From Pectinatus sp. (GTDB lineage Bacteria; Bacillota; Negativicutes; Selenomonadales; Selenomonadaceae): a DNA stretch of 14,181 nt. The notes under the pieces are model-generated. The model was not told the DNA's origin. It ran no database searches and was given only the letters and a program-made list of their open reading frames with translations. A program made the translations under genes and the position numbers. Shown in pieces: positions 1 to 5,839 of this stretch; the first letter of the stretch is position 1, and the number at the start of each line of letters is the position of its first letter. Where the stretch lies: NCBI GenBank assembly GCA_020025135.1, contig JAHHSQ010000031.1, positions 1 to 14,181 on the forward strand, written 5' to 3'.

Positions 1-179
1 TGACATTCCATAGCCAATATTTCTATTTTGAGTTTTCGACAAATCTCTCGCGTCAACTCTTTGAAACGGTTCTCCACATTGGGAATTAAGAAAATCTTTC
101 TTCTATACTTTGGACAGAAAACGAAATGATAGTTGATTAACGATACCGTAGTTTTTGTTCTAAAATATATTGTTTCCAT
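1..179 (-). CDS. tnpA: IS200/IS605-family transposase TnpA, N-terminal part (cut by window edge)
   Basis: The minus strand from the ATG at 179 reads 59 codons beginning METIYFRTKTTVSLINYHFV and continuing with FCPKYRRKIF. The Y-H-F-V-F-C-P-K-Y-R-R-K pattern is the characteristic N-terminus of Y1 HUH single-strand transposases of the IS200/IS605 family, normally about 130-155 aa. These enzymes excise and insert a single-stranded circle by recognising hairpins at the element ends. The HUH histidines and the catalytic tyrosine lie further in and are outside the window, so activity cannot be judged. A perfect hairpin lies just upstream of the start, as expected for the left end of such an element. 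Family call is firm; completeness and the presence of a tnpB partner are unknown. Confidence 0.9.
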   Translation of the reverse strand, partial: METIYFRTKTTVSLINYHFVFCPKYRRKIFLIPNVENRFKELTREICRKLKIEILAMEC

Positions 180-194
180 ATCTGTATTTTATAT

Positions 195-231
195 CTTCAG
201 TAGATAATTATCAACACATTATCTACTGAAG
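195..231. repeat. Perfect 14-bp hairpin upstream of tnpA (subterminal IS end)
   Basis: CTTCAGTAGATAAT (195-208) is exactly complementary to ATTATCTACTGAAG (218-231) with a 9-nt loop. In the IS200 family such subterminal hairpins are bound by TnpA, and in IS200 itself an end structure also shields tnpA from incoming transcription. Position and perfection fit the first role; the second is inference. Confidence 0.7.
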
Positions 232-376
232 ACTTTCATCCCACGAATAAATTCGTTGACTTTCAGCCTAATTTTGCTGTAAAAAAAGCCGTCTAACCAG
301 CCTATTTTTAAATTCTATCCTATACACGCTCCTTGAATTGTTATAAAAATCATCTATCATTTTCTCTTCTAAGAGA

Positions 377-405
377 TAGTCAGTTATTATAAGATATGTT
401 ATAAT
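377..405 (+). promoter_or_regulatory. Sigma70-type promoter for the EamA/NimA-like gene pair
   Basis: TAGTCA (377-382) lies 17 bp before TATAAT (400-405), and TG at 397-398 makes an extended -10. TTATAA occurs twice, at 387-392 and 399-404, the second overlapping the -10, so a regulator could bind here; that part is speculative. The rest of 271-480 holds only a small dyad, TCTCTT/AAGAGA (363-376), and the ribosome binding site AAGGGG at 466-471. Confidence 0.5.
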
Positions 406-480
406 ATGGAGAAGGTTTGACATCGTCTTTTTCATCGTCCAACTACACAATAGCATAAATGAAAAAAGGGGTGTCTTTTT

Positions 481-918
481 ATGCAGGGAGATTTTACTTA
501 TTTTTGGCCGATAGCCATGATTGTCTTTTCCTCTCTCGGCTATCAAATCGTCCAAAAATCTACTCCGGACTACATTAATCCTTTGGTTTCCTTAATCATT
601 ACTTATATTTCAGCTGCTTTTATTTGTTGCTGTGTCTATCCTTTCTTCAAAGGAGCAGGTGGAATAGTCAGCGAATTGAGAGCTGCCAATTGGGCTAGTT
701 ACGCCCTTGGCTTAGCGATTTTTGGTTTTGATTTGGGCTTTTTATATGCTTATCGTGTAGGCTGGGAAGTTTCAAAACTGACATTATTTACTAATTCCAT
801 AGTTTTAATTCTATTGATTCCTTTAGGAATGTTTGTTTATCAAGAAAAAATTACTTTAATCAACGCACTAGGGCTAGTTATGTGTTTGATAGGTGTCGTA
901 CTCATCAGTCAACACTAG
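481..918 (+). CDS. Small EamA-like (DMT superfamily) membrane transporter
   Basis: The product has 145 aa, very hydrophobic, with four to five predicted membrane segments (roughly residues 8-25, 33-55, 72-93, 98-118 and 125-143). The closing pattern, VYQEKITLINALGLVMCLIG followed by VVLIS, is typical of EamA/drug-metabolite transporter repeats, where Gln-Glu-Lys-hydrophobic-turn precedes the last helix and a GxxLIxxGVxLI motif. It is one EamA unit; full-size members carry two, so it would act as a dimer or like short multidrug-resistance proteins. The ATG at 481 has AAGGGG 9 nt upstream. The next gene starts 31 nt downstream, so the two are probably co-transcribed. Substrate unknown. Confidence 0.8.
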   Translation: MQGDFTYFWPIAMIVFSSLGYQIVQKSTPDYINPLVSLIITYISAAFICCCVYPFFKGAGGIVSELRAANWASYALGLAIFGFDLGFLYAYRVGWEVSKLTLFTNSIVLILLIPLGMFVYQEKITLINALGLVMCLIGVVLISQH

Positions 919-949
919 TGACTACTTACATAGAAAGAGGGTTAACATC

Positions 950-1417
950 ATGTTCAAAGAATTGCGACAGGCCCGAAAGGCCTTATCTCAAGAACAAGTT
1001 ATAGAAGTGTTAGAAAAAAGTTCCTATTGTGTAGTTGCGACGAATTGTGAGGACGGATATCCTTACGCCGCTCCAGTTCATTTTATTTATATGGATGGAG
1101 CTATCTATGCTCACGGTGCGATGATTGGACAAAAAATTGATAATATCAGAAGAGACCCTAGAGTCTGCTTTACCACTTTCACAGATACCGTGAATTATCC
1201 TGACCTTTTTGACACAGATTACAAATCAGTAGTCATCTTTGGTAAGGCCCACGAAGTTAGTGGTGAAGAAAAAAGAAATGCACTTGTCGGCTTCTTGAAT
1301 AAATATTCTGCCGATTACATGGATTCTGGCAAAGAATATATCGAGCGCGCTTTCAACGGCGTTTCTGTGTGGAAGATTGATATAGAACATATTACCGGCA
1401 AAGGTCAGCATAGATAA
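950..1417 (+). CDS. NimA-like pyridoxamine 5'-phosphate oxidase-family flavoprotein
   Basis: The product has 155 aa. The fold is the split beta-barrel of FMN-binding PNPOx-like proteins: an N-terminal FKELRQARKALSQEQ helix, then SYCVVATNCEDGYPYAAPVH (strand with the FMN phosphate region), IYAHGAMIGQKIDNIRRDPR, VCFTTF and SVVIFGKAHEV. The GxKIDNIRRDPRVCFT segment is characteristic of the NimA/nitroimidazole-reductase-like branch; in vivo substrates of most members are unknown. An upstream in-frame start at 893 would overlap the previous gene, whereas ATG 950 has AAAGAGGG at 934-941, so 950 is preferred (143 bp shorter claims are not supported). A hairpin terminator follows 20 nt after the stop. 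Nitroimidazole resistance should not be assumed from the family alone. Confidence 0.85.
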   Translation: MFKELRQARKALSQEQVIEVLEKSSYCVVATNCEDGYPYAAPVHFIYMDGAIYAHGAMIGQKIDNIRRDPRVCFTTFTDTVNYPDLFDTDYKSVVIFGKAHEVSGEEKRNALVGFLNKYSADYMDSGKEYIERAFNGVSVWKIDIEHITGKGQHR

Positions 1418-1437
1418 TATGGCAGGCTATTGATTTT

Positions 1438-1477
1438 AAATCGCCATAGATTATTCATTAATCTCATGGCGATTTTT
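1438..1477 (+). terminator. Rho-independent terminator or attenuator 24 nt before the glutamine synthetase start
   Basis: AAATCGCCAT (1438-1447) pairs perfectly with ATGGCGATTT (1466-1475). An inner AGATTA/TAATCT stem extends it, and a T-run ends at 1477. It can end transcription from the NimA-like gene. It lies so close to the next start codon (1502) that almost no room is left for a promoter, so the downstream gene may depend on readthrough. Confidence 0.8.
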
Positions 1478-1501
1478 CATTATTTATGTAGAGGTGTAAA
1501 A

Positions 1502-3388
1502 ATGCGAGATTTAATTTATTTTATCCCAGCCAATTCTAAAAAAGAAAATATTATCAAATTATTGCAAAATCATCCTGAAATAGCTTTTGTTTCTATGCTA
1601 GGCGTAGACTTAGCAGGAAACGACACGGATGAAAAAATTCCGGTAAAACTTTTTATCGAAAATATAGATGACTTTTATGATGGTAGTGCCGTACAGACAG
1701 ATGGTTCCTCTGTTGTTCTTACAGATATTGCTACCCTCAACGATGCCAAAGTAGATATTCCCGTAGACCCCACCGTAAATTGGTATGTAGATTATAATTA
1801 CGAAAATATTTCTTCAGAAACAGGAACACCTGTCGGGACTTTGCGCATTCCAGGCTTTCTCATCCATAATGGTAAAAGAGTCGGTTCTCGCTCAATCCTC
1901 CATGATACATTGGACTACGTCAAAAAAGAGCTTCTTCACTTATTACAAGAAAAAGATTCCATTCCCAACTGCGATTACAGTGGCAAAGATATTGAAGATA
2001 TCTTCTTCACTGTCGCTACTGAATTGGAATTTTGGATAAAAACTCCCCTCAGTGAATCTAATGTACCAGAAATGAGTGCTTCTCAGGTTATGCAAGAACA
2101 GTATTGGCAGAGGACACGCGGTAGTGTCCGCACGGCTCTGGAAAACACCATTTTACTGATGCAAGAATACGGCTTAGAACCGGAAATGGGCCATAAAGAA
2201 GTCGGTGGTATGAAAGCGCATATGGATACTGCTGGCAATATGAGCCATATCTGTGAACAAGTGGAAATTGACTGGAAATTTTCTTTCAATGCCGTTCAAG
2301 CTGCCGATAATGAATTACTCGTACGCACCATTGTTAAAGAAGTTTTCCGTAGCCACGGTTTAGAGGTAATCTTCAAAGCTAAACCTATCATCGGTTTAGC
2401 CGGAAATGGCGAACACACGCATATCGGCATCGTCGCCAAATTAAAAAATGGCAAATTTAAAAATTTATTTGCCCCGCAAGAAATGACCAAAGATTTTATG
2501 AGTCCTATCGGCTATGGCGCTTTGATGGGCCTATTGAAAAACTATGAGGTAATTAATCCTCTCGTTTCTTCTACGAATGATTCCCTCAACCGCTTAAAAC
2601 CAGGTTTTGAAGCGCCAGTCTGCATCGTGACTTCACTCGGCCATTCTCCCAAATTACCCTCTCGCAATCGCACCATCTTAGTAGGTCTCATTCGAGACAT
2701 CAATAATCCGATGGCAACGCGCTTTGAACTGCGTGCATGTAACCCTTATACCAACACTTACCTCGCCTTATCCGCCATTTACTCTGCCGTCTTAGATGGT
2801 ATACGCTACGCCATAGACAAAACACCAGAAGAACTCCTAGCTGAGCTCTCTAAAGAACCAGAAACTGTGACAGAATATCTCGAAACAGGACGCGCTTATC
2901 GTAGCGAAGTAGAGATTTTTGAAGATTATACCGAAGAAGAAAGAAATGCTCGTTTTGGCAAGGCTCCATCTACAGTCTGGGAAAATATGCAAGCTTTCCA
3001 AAAATATCCAGATAAATTAGCTGTATTGACCCAAGGAAAAGCTTTAAATTCAAAAATTCTTCATGCCTTTATGGCTGGCGAATTAATCCGTTGGAAAATG
3101 GAACTAATTTCTCGCATCATTCCAGAAAATAAATCGCTCGTACAGGAATGCCACGAATTATCTGGCGAAATAACAAGCGATTTAGACAGGAAGAGATGGC
3201 ATACCATCAATACTCTGCGCCTCTACCTAGCTAAAGATACTTTAACAAAAAAATCTTTGTTTAGCCGTCTCAGAGAAGCACTTCTCACTGGCCATTTCTC
3301 ACTTGCCTCTAAACTTCAGGTGGAGATGTACGATAAAATAGAAGAGATGAAAAAACTCTATTTTATCTATGAAAGCAATATCTACTGA
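1502..3388 (+). CDS. glnA: Glutamine synthetase, long clostridial-type
   Basis: This 628-aa cytoplasmic enzyme would make glutamine from glutamate, ammonia and ATP. Visible signatures, in order: TELEFW (about 174-179) carrying a metal-binding Glu pair; HKEVGG (231-236); GNGEHTHIG (301-309), the equivalent of the GxxHxH ATP/metal site; NRLKPG (363-368) for glutamate and ammonium binding; RNRT (388-391); and RFELRACNPYTNTYLALSAI from 407, matching the RxxDPxxNPYL motif. It is longer than the roughly 450-aa GSI enzymes because of a C-terminal helical extension after about residue 430. TTG 1430 is in frame upstream but falls before the terminator hairpin; ATG 1502 has AGAGGTG 5 nt upstream and gives the expected N-terminus MRDLIYFIPA. 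It is followed after 17 nt by the epimerase gene. The symbol is generic; the GS subtype is not proven. Confidence 0.9.
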   Translation: MRDLIYFIPANSKKENIIKLLQNHPEIAFVSMLGVDLAGNDTDEKIPVKLFIENIDDFYDGSAVQTDGSSVVLTDIATLNDAKVDIPVDPTVNWYVDYNYENISSETGTPVGTLRIPGFLIHNGKRVGSRSILHDTLDYVKKELLHLLQEKDSIPNCDYSGKDIEDIFFTVATELEFWIKTPLSESNVPEMSASQVMQEQYWQRTRGSVRTALENTILLMQEYGLEPEMGHKEVGGMKAHMDTAGNMSHICEQVEIDWKFSFNAVQAADNELLVRTIVKEVFRSHGLEVIFKAKPIIGLAGNGEHTHIGIVAKLKNGKFKNLFAPQEMTKDFMSPIGYGALMGLLKNYEVINPLVSSTNDSLNRLKPGFEAPVCIVTSLGHSPKLPSRNRTILVGLIRDINNPMATRFELRACNPYTNTYLALSAIYSAVLDGIRYAIDKTPEELLAELSKEPETVTEYLETGRAYRSEVEIFEDYTEEERNARFGKAPSTVWENMQAFQKYPDKLAVLTQGKALNSKILHAFMAGELIRWKMELISRIIPENKSLVQECHELSGEITSDLDRKRWHTINTLRLYLAKDTLTKKSLFSRLREALLTGHFSLASKLQVEMYDKIEEMKKLYFIYESNIY

Positions 3389-3405
3389 GGTAAAGGAGAA
3401 TTTAG

Positions 3406-4320
3406 ATGTCTAAAATCCTAATTACTGGTGGAGCTGGTTTTATCGGCTCTCATTTATCTAGGCAACTTTTATCATCCGGCCATGACGTCTTAATCATCGA
3501 TGATTTGAGTACCGGTAAAAAATCAAATATTCCATCTCAAGCTTGCTTTATAAAAAAAGATATCTGTGAGGCCGACCTCTCGTCCACATTAGCGGGAAAA
3601 AATATCGATGCTATTGTCCATCTAGCTGGTCAAACTACCGTCCCCCATTCCATGAAAGACCCTATCTTAGATGAAAGACTAAACATCTTTGCTACCCTCA
3701 ATATCCTCGAAGCTGCCCGCCAAAATAATATTCCTCGCCTCATCTTCTCTTCCACCGCAGCAGTTTATGGCGATAATGAAAATCTGCCTCTAACTGAAAG
3801 CCTTCCCTCACTTCCCCTAAGTTTTTACGGTCTCAGCAAAATTACCGCCGAAGAATACATTCGTCAATACGGAAATTCCTTTGGTTTAGAATACATTATT
3901 TTCCGCTTTTCTAACGTTTACGGTGAAAGACAAAACTGTACTGGTGAGGGAGGTGTCATCAGCATCTTTGCGCAAAAATTTGTGCAAAATATGCCATTGA
4001 CTATTTTTGGCGATGGCAGACAAACCCGCGATTTCATCTATGCTGGAGATATCGCAAAGGCTATTGAAAAGGCACTCACTACGCCAAAAATCAATTCTAT
4101 ATATAATCTTTCTACTGAAACAAAAACCGACCTTTTAACTCTTATCTCGCTATTTAAAGAGATTACTGGAAAAAAAATACCAATAAACTATGCTCCAAAA
4201 CGCGCTAAGGATATTTATAATTCTGTTCTCTCCAATAAAAAAGCACGTACCGCGTTAAATTGGCAACCACAGATGAATATAAAAATAGGACTCCAAAAAG
4301 TATATAATTCTCTCATTTAA
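3406..4320 (+). CDS. NAD-dependent epimerase/dehydratase (GalE-like SDR, nucleotide-sugar epimerase)
   Basis: The product has 304 aa, the usual length for extended short-chain dehydrogenases. Residues 8-14 GGAGFIG form the Rossmann NAD-binding glycine motif. IDDLSTGK (31-38) follows the second strand. HLAGQ (72-76), SSTAAVYG (115-122) with the catalytic Ser/Thr, and YGLSK (141-145) give the YxxxK catalytic pair. FGDGRQTRDFIYAGDIAKAI matches the substrate-domain motif of UDP-glucose/UDP-GlcNAc 4-epimerases. The sugar substrate cannot be told from this. AAAGGAG stands before ATG 3406, and it is probably co-transcribed with the glutamine synthetase gene 17 nt upstream. A very strong terminator follows the stop. 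Confidence 0.88.
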   Translation: MSKILITGGAGFIGSHLSRQLLSSGHDVLIIDDLSTGKKSNIPSQACFIKKDICEADLSSTLAGKNIDAIVHLAGQTTVPHSMKDPILDERLNIFATLNILEAARQNNIPRLIFSSTAAVYGDNENLPLTESLPSLPLSFYGLSKITAEEYIRQYGNSFGLEYIIFRFSNVYGERQNCTGEGGVISIFAQKFVQNMPLTIFGDGRQTRDFIYAGDIAKAIEKALTTPKINSIYNLSTETKTDLLTLISLFKEITGKKIPINYAPKRAKDIYNSVLSNKKARTALNWQPQMNIKIGLQKVYNSLI

Positions 4321-4330
4321 CATAGGTGAT

Positions 4331-4376
4331 AAAAAGGCGACAAAGAACAAAAATACCGTTCTTTGTCGCCTTTTTT
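4331..4376. terminator. Bidirectional rho-independent terminator between convergent genes
   Basis: AAAAAGGCGACAAAGAAC (4331-4348) pairs perfectly over 18 bp with GTTCTTTGTCGCCTTTTT (4358-4375), with a 9-nt loop. T-runs lie on the 3' side of both strands, so it can end both the epimerase transcript and the minus-strand gene ending at 4397. Confidence 0.92.
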
Positions 4377-4396
4377 AGTTATTCTAAAATTTTAAC

Positions 4397-5260
4397 TCAA
4401 GCCATAATGTCTAAAGTCTGTTGGATATTTTGCAAATTGCTGTTGCCATGTATCATGGATTGAACCCCAGATGATTGTTGATAAACACTAGCGAGCAATT
4501 GGCCATTCAATTGAGAACTGTTGTTTAAATTCCAAACATCGTTATCTTGATTATGCAAGCCAGCAGCAATATCTTTCAATCCATCAATGGTAGCATCATC
4601 CTGCTTAATCTGAGTGGCATCTGGCCTATCCGCTTTATCTGGATTATTTAAAGCTGACTTCAGGCTATTTTCATCTGCTGTGATGCGTTTATCTAACCCT
4701 TGAACAGCATCATTCACATAGTTATTCTGCAACATATCGTCGCCTAATTGCAACATCTGAAAAAGACCATTTGCACTCCCCTGGTTAAAACTACCGAGAA
4801 GAGAACTTCTGCCATTAGGGAAAAGATAATTGTACGGATTGTTAATCTGATTTTGTACACTATTGTACATATCATGTACATCATTCACTAATTCCTTGTG
4901 CCACTGTTGCGGGGAAAGAGAATTACTCCCTTGCGCCGATACACTATCGCCATTTTGCAAATCTTGCAAATACTGACTAAGCGTTTTTTCTAAAGATTTC
5001 TTTTCCTGAGCAGACAACGGTTTACCGTCGTGCAAAGAATTAATCTGATTTTGAACATTGATAATATTCTTCTGCAACGGAGTCAACTGCATTGTATTGT
5101 ATTCTGCAGCAGGTATATGTTGAAAGACGGCAGCTGGTCCAACCTTTCCATCTTTACTTACAACCGTTTTCTGTTGTTGTCTATCAGCTGCTGATTGAGC
5201 AGTTCTAACTACCTGATTGCTATTTACAGCATTCCCTTGTAAGGTATTAACTAACATCAT
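4397..5260 (-). CDS. Uncharacterised Gln/Asn-rich soluble protein
   Basis: About 287 aa from the first ATG of an ATG-ATG pair (5260 or 5257), chosen because AGAGGAG lies 5-8 nt before it; the longer in-frame start at 5296 lies upstream of that site. I do not recognise a family. There is no signal peptide or membrane segment. The sequence is unusually rich in Gln, Asn, Ser and Asp, with few Cys. An N-terminal polar low-complexity part (QSAADRQQQ) is followed by helical stretches with heptad-like hydrophobic spacing: LQKNIINVQNQINSL, KKSLEKTLSQYLQDLQ and VNDVHDMYNSVQNQI. The helical, Gln/Asn-rich make-up recalls flagellin-like or secreted filament/adaptor proteins, but this is only a resemblance. 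It has its own promoter. Confidence 0.75.
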   Translation of the reverse strand: MMLVNTLQGNAVNSNQVVRTAQSAADRQQQKTVVSKDGKVGPAAVFQHIPAAEYNTMQLTPLQKNIINVQNQINSLHDGKPLSAQEKKSLEKTLSQYLQDLQNGDSVSAQGSNSLSPQQWHKELVNDVHDMYNSVQNQINNPYNYLFPNGRSSLLGSFNQGSANGLFQMLQLGDDMLQNNYVNDAVQGLDKRITADENSLKSALNNPDKADRPDATQIKQDDATIDGLKDIAAGLHNQDNDVWNLNNSSQLNGQLLASVYQQSSGVQSMIHGNSNLQNIQQTLDIMA

Positions 5261-5296
5261 CACCACTCCTCTCTGATACAACACCTTTCTGCCCAT

Positions 5297-5326
5297 ATTA
5301 TACTACTAAAATAGTTAAATAACCAA
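5297..5326 (-). promoter_or_regulatory. Promoter of the Gln/Asn-rich protein gene
   Basis: On the minus strand TTGGTT (5326-5321) is separated by 18 bp from a perfect TATAAT (5302-5297), about 37 nt before the start codon. It lies between the two minus-strand genes, so the downstream gene can be transcribed independently of the His/Asp-rich peptide gene. Confidence 0.6.
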
Positions 5327-5343
5327 TCTACCACAAAAATCAA

Positions 5344-5565
5344 TTACCAACATGGACAATAATCATCATCGTCATCATCATGGTGATGATGGTATCCATC
5401 GTCATCGTCTCGATAATAACCATGGTGACCACTATCGCTACTCATGTAAGTTGTCGTCTGTTGATTAGGAGCTACTTGAGGAACAGACGAAGCCTGTGCA
5501 AAAGCCCCCCAAGAGGTTACAGAAAAAACCCCGACAACGAACAAATATAAAATTATTTTTCTCAT
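5344..5565 (-). CDS. Small secreted His/Asp-rich protein, candidate metal-binding peptide
   Basis: 73 aa. The start is taken at ATG 5565 (MRKIILYLFVVGVFSVTSWG), which gives a clean signal peptide: Lys/Arg followed by a hydrophobic core, with likely cleavage after AFAQA. The mature part is only about 48 residues: a polar linker, then GHHGYYRDDDDGYHHHH, then six Asp, ending in YCPCW. Such His/Asp clusters and a C-x-C pair near the end commonly bind divalent metal ions (Zn, Ni, Cu) or calcium; this is inference from composition, as no family is recognised. The upstream in-frame ATG at 5592 would spoil the signal peptide. AAAGGA lies about 10 nt before the chosen start. It diverges from the two-component operon at 5836, suggesting that it is a target. 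Confidence 0.75.
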   Translation of the reverse strand: MRKIILYLFVVGVFSVTSWGAFAQASSVPQVAPNQQTTTYMSSDSGHHGYYRDDDDGYHHHHDDDDDDYCPCW

Positions 5566-5616
5566 CTTGCCCACATCCTTTATCAAACACATTTCTATAC
5601 TTTTATCTTAACAAAT

Positions 5617-5638
5617 AAATATGACATAAATATGACAT
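5617..5638. promoter_or_regulatory. Tandem 11-bp direct repeat, candidate response-regulator box
   Basis: AAATATGACAT occurs twice head to tail (5617-5627 and 5628-5638), exactly one helical turn apart. OmpR-family regulators typically bind as head-to-tail dimers to direct repeats with 10-11 bp spacing. The repeat lies about 52 nt upstream of the His/Asp-rich peptide start and in the same divergent region as the regulator operon. Confidence 0.45.
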
Positions 5639-5692
5639 CATGAAATAAATTTTACTTTTTCTAAACTTTTTTCTATGAAAATTTTCTTTTTC

Positions 5693-5722
5693 TTGACTAT
5701 TTATATTGCACTGGAGTAATTT
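5693..5722 (+). promoter_or_regulatory. Candidate promoter of the two-component operon
   Basis: TTGACT (5693-5698), an 18-bp spacer, then TAATTT (5717-5722). It lies 76 nt upstream of the leader ORF. The match at -35 is good and at -10 is moderate. Confidence 0.45.
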
Positions 5723-5797
5723 TACATTGATAGGATTTTTATCACTTCATGAAAAATTCATCTCCAGATGTTTTCTTTATTTATGGAAAGGTGGGAA

Positions 5798-5839
5798 ATG
5801 CCGACTAAATTAAGGCTTATTAGTCAGCGACTCATATGA
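5798..5839 (+). CDS. 13-residue leader ORF overlapping the response-regulator start
   Basis: ATG 5798 is preceded by a strong ribosome binding site (GGAAAGGTGGGAA, 5785-5797) and reads MPTKLRLISQRLI, stopping at TGA 5837-5839. Its stop overlaps the ATG of the response regulator in the ATGA arrangement typical of translational coupling. The regulator itself has no good Shine-Dalgarno sequence directly before its ATG (CAGCGACTC), so ribosomes finishing this ORF probably restart on it. The alternative is that the regulator start is wrong, but MKKMLLVEDN is the expected receiver N-terminus. Whether the peptide has a function is unknown. Confidence 0.6.
   Translation: MPTKLRLISQRLI

Larger units (their letters stand above)
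1..270 (-). mobile_element. IS200/IS605-like element, left-end portion
   Basis: This covers the tnpA start and the non-coding end upstream of it. The right boundary near 270 is inferred: GACTTTCA-containing motifs at 231-238 and 258-265 flank a small dyad (ACGAA/TTCGT, 243-256), and no further end-like structure is seen beyond. The exact cleavage site and target tetranucleotide cannot be fixed without the other end or an empty site. Confidence 0.6.

Noticed and set aside
268..555. 95-codon minus-strand open frame
   Set aside because: It overlaps the IS end, the promoter and the EamA start. It has no family resemblance and low-complexity composition.
1430..1501. Upstream TTG start for glutamine synthetase
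   Set aside because: The added 24 residues are encoded by the terminator hairpin. ATG 1502 has its own ribosome site and the family N-terminus.
5340..5420. ATC/CATC-rich tract as a microsatellite or CRISPR-like repeat
   Set aside because: It is simply the codons of the His and Asp runs in the small secreted protein.
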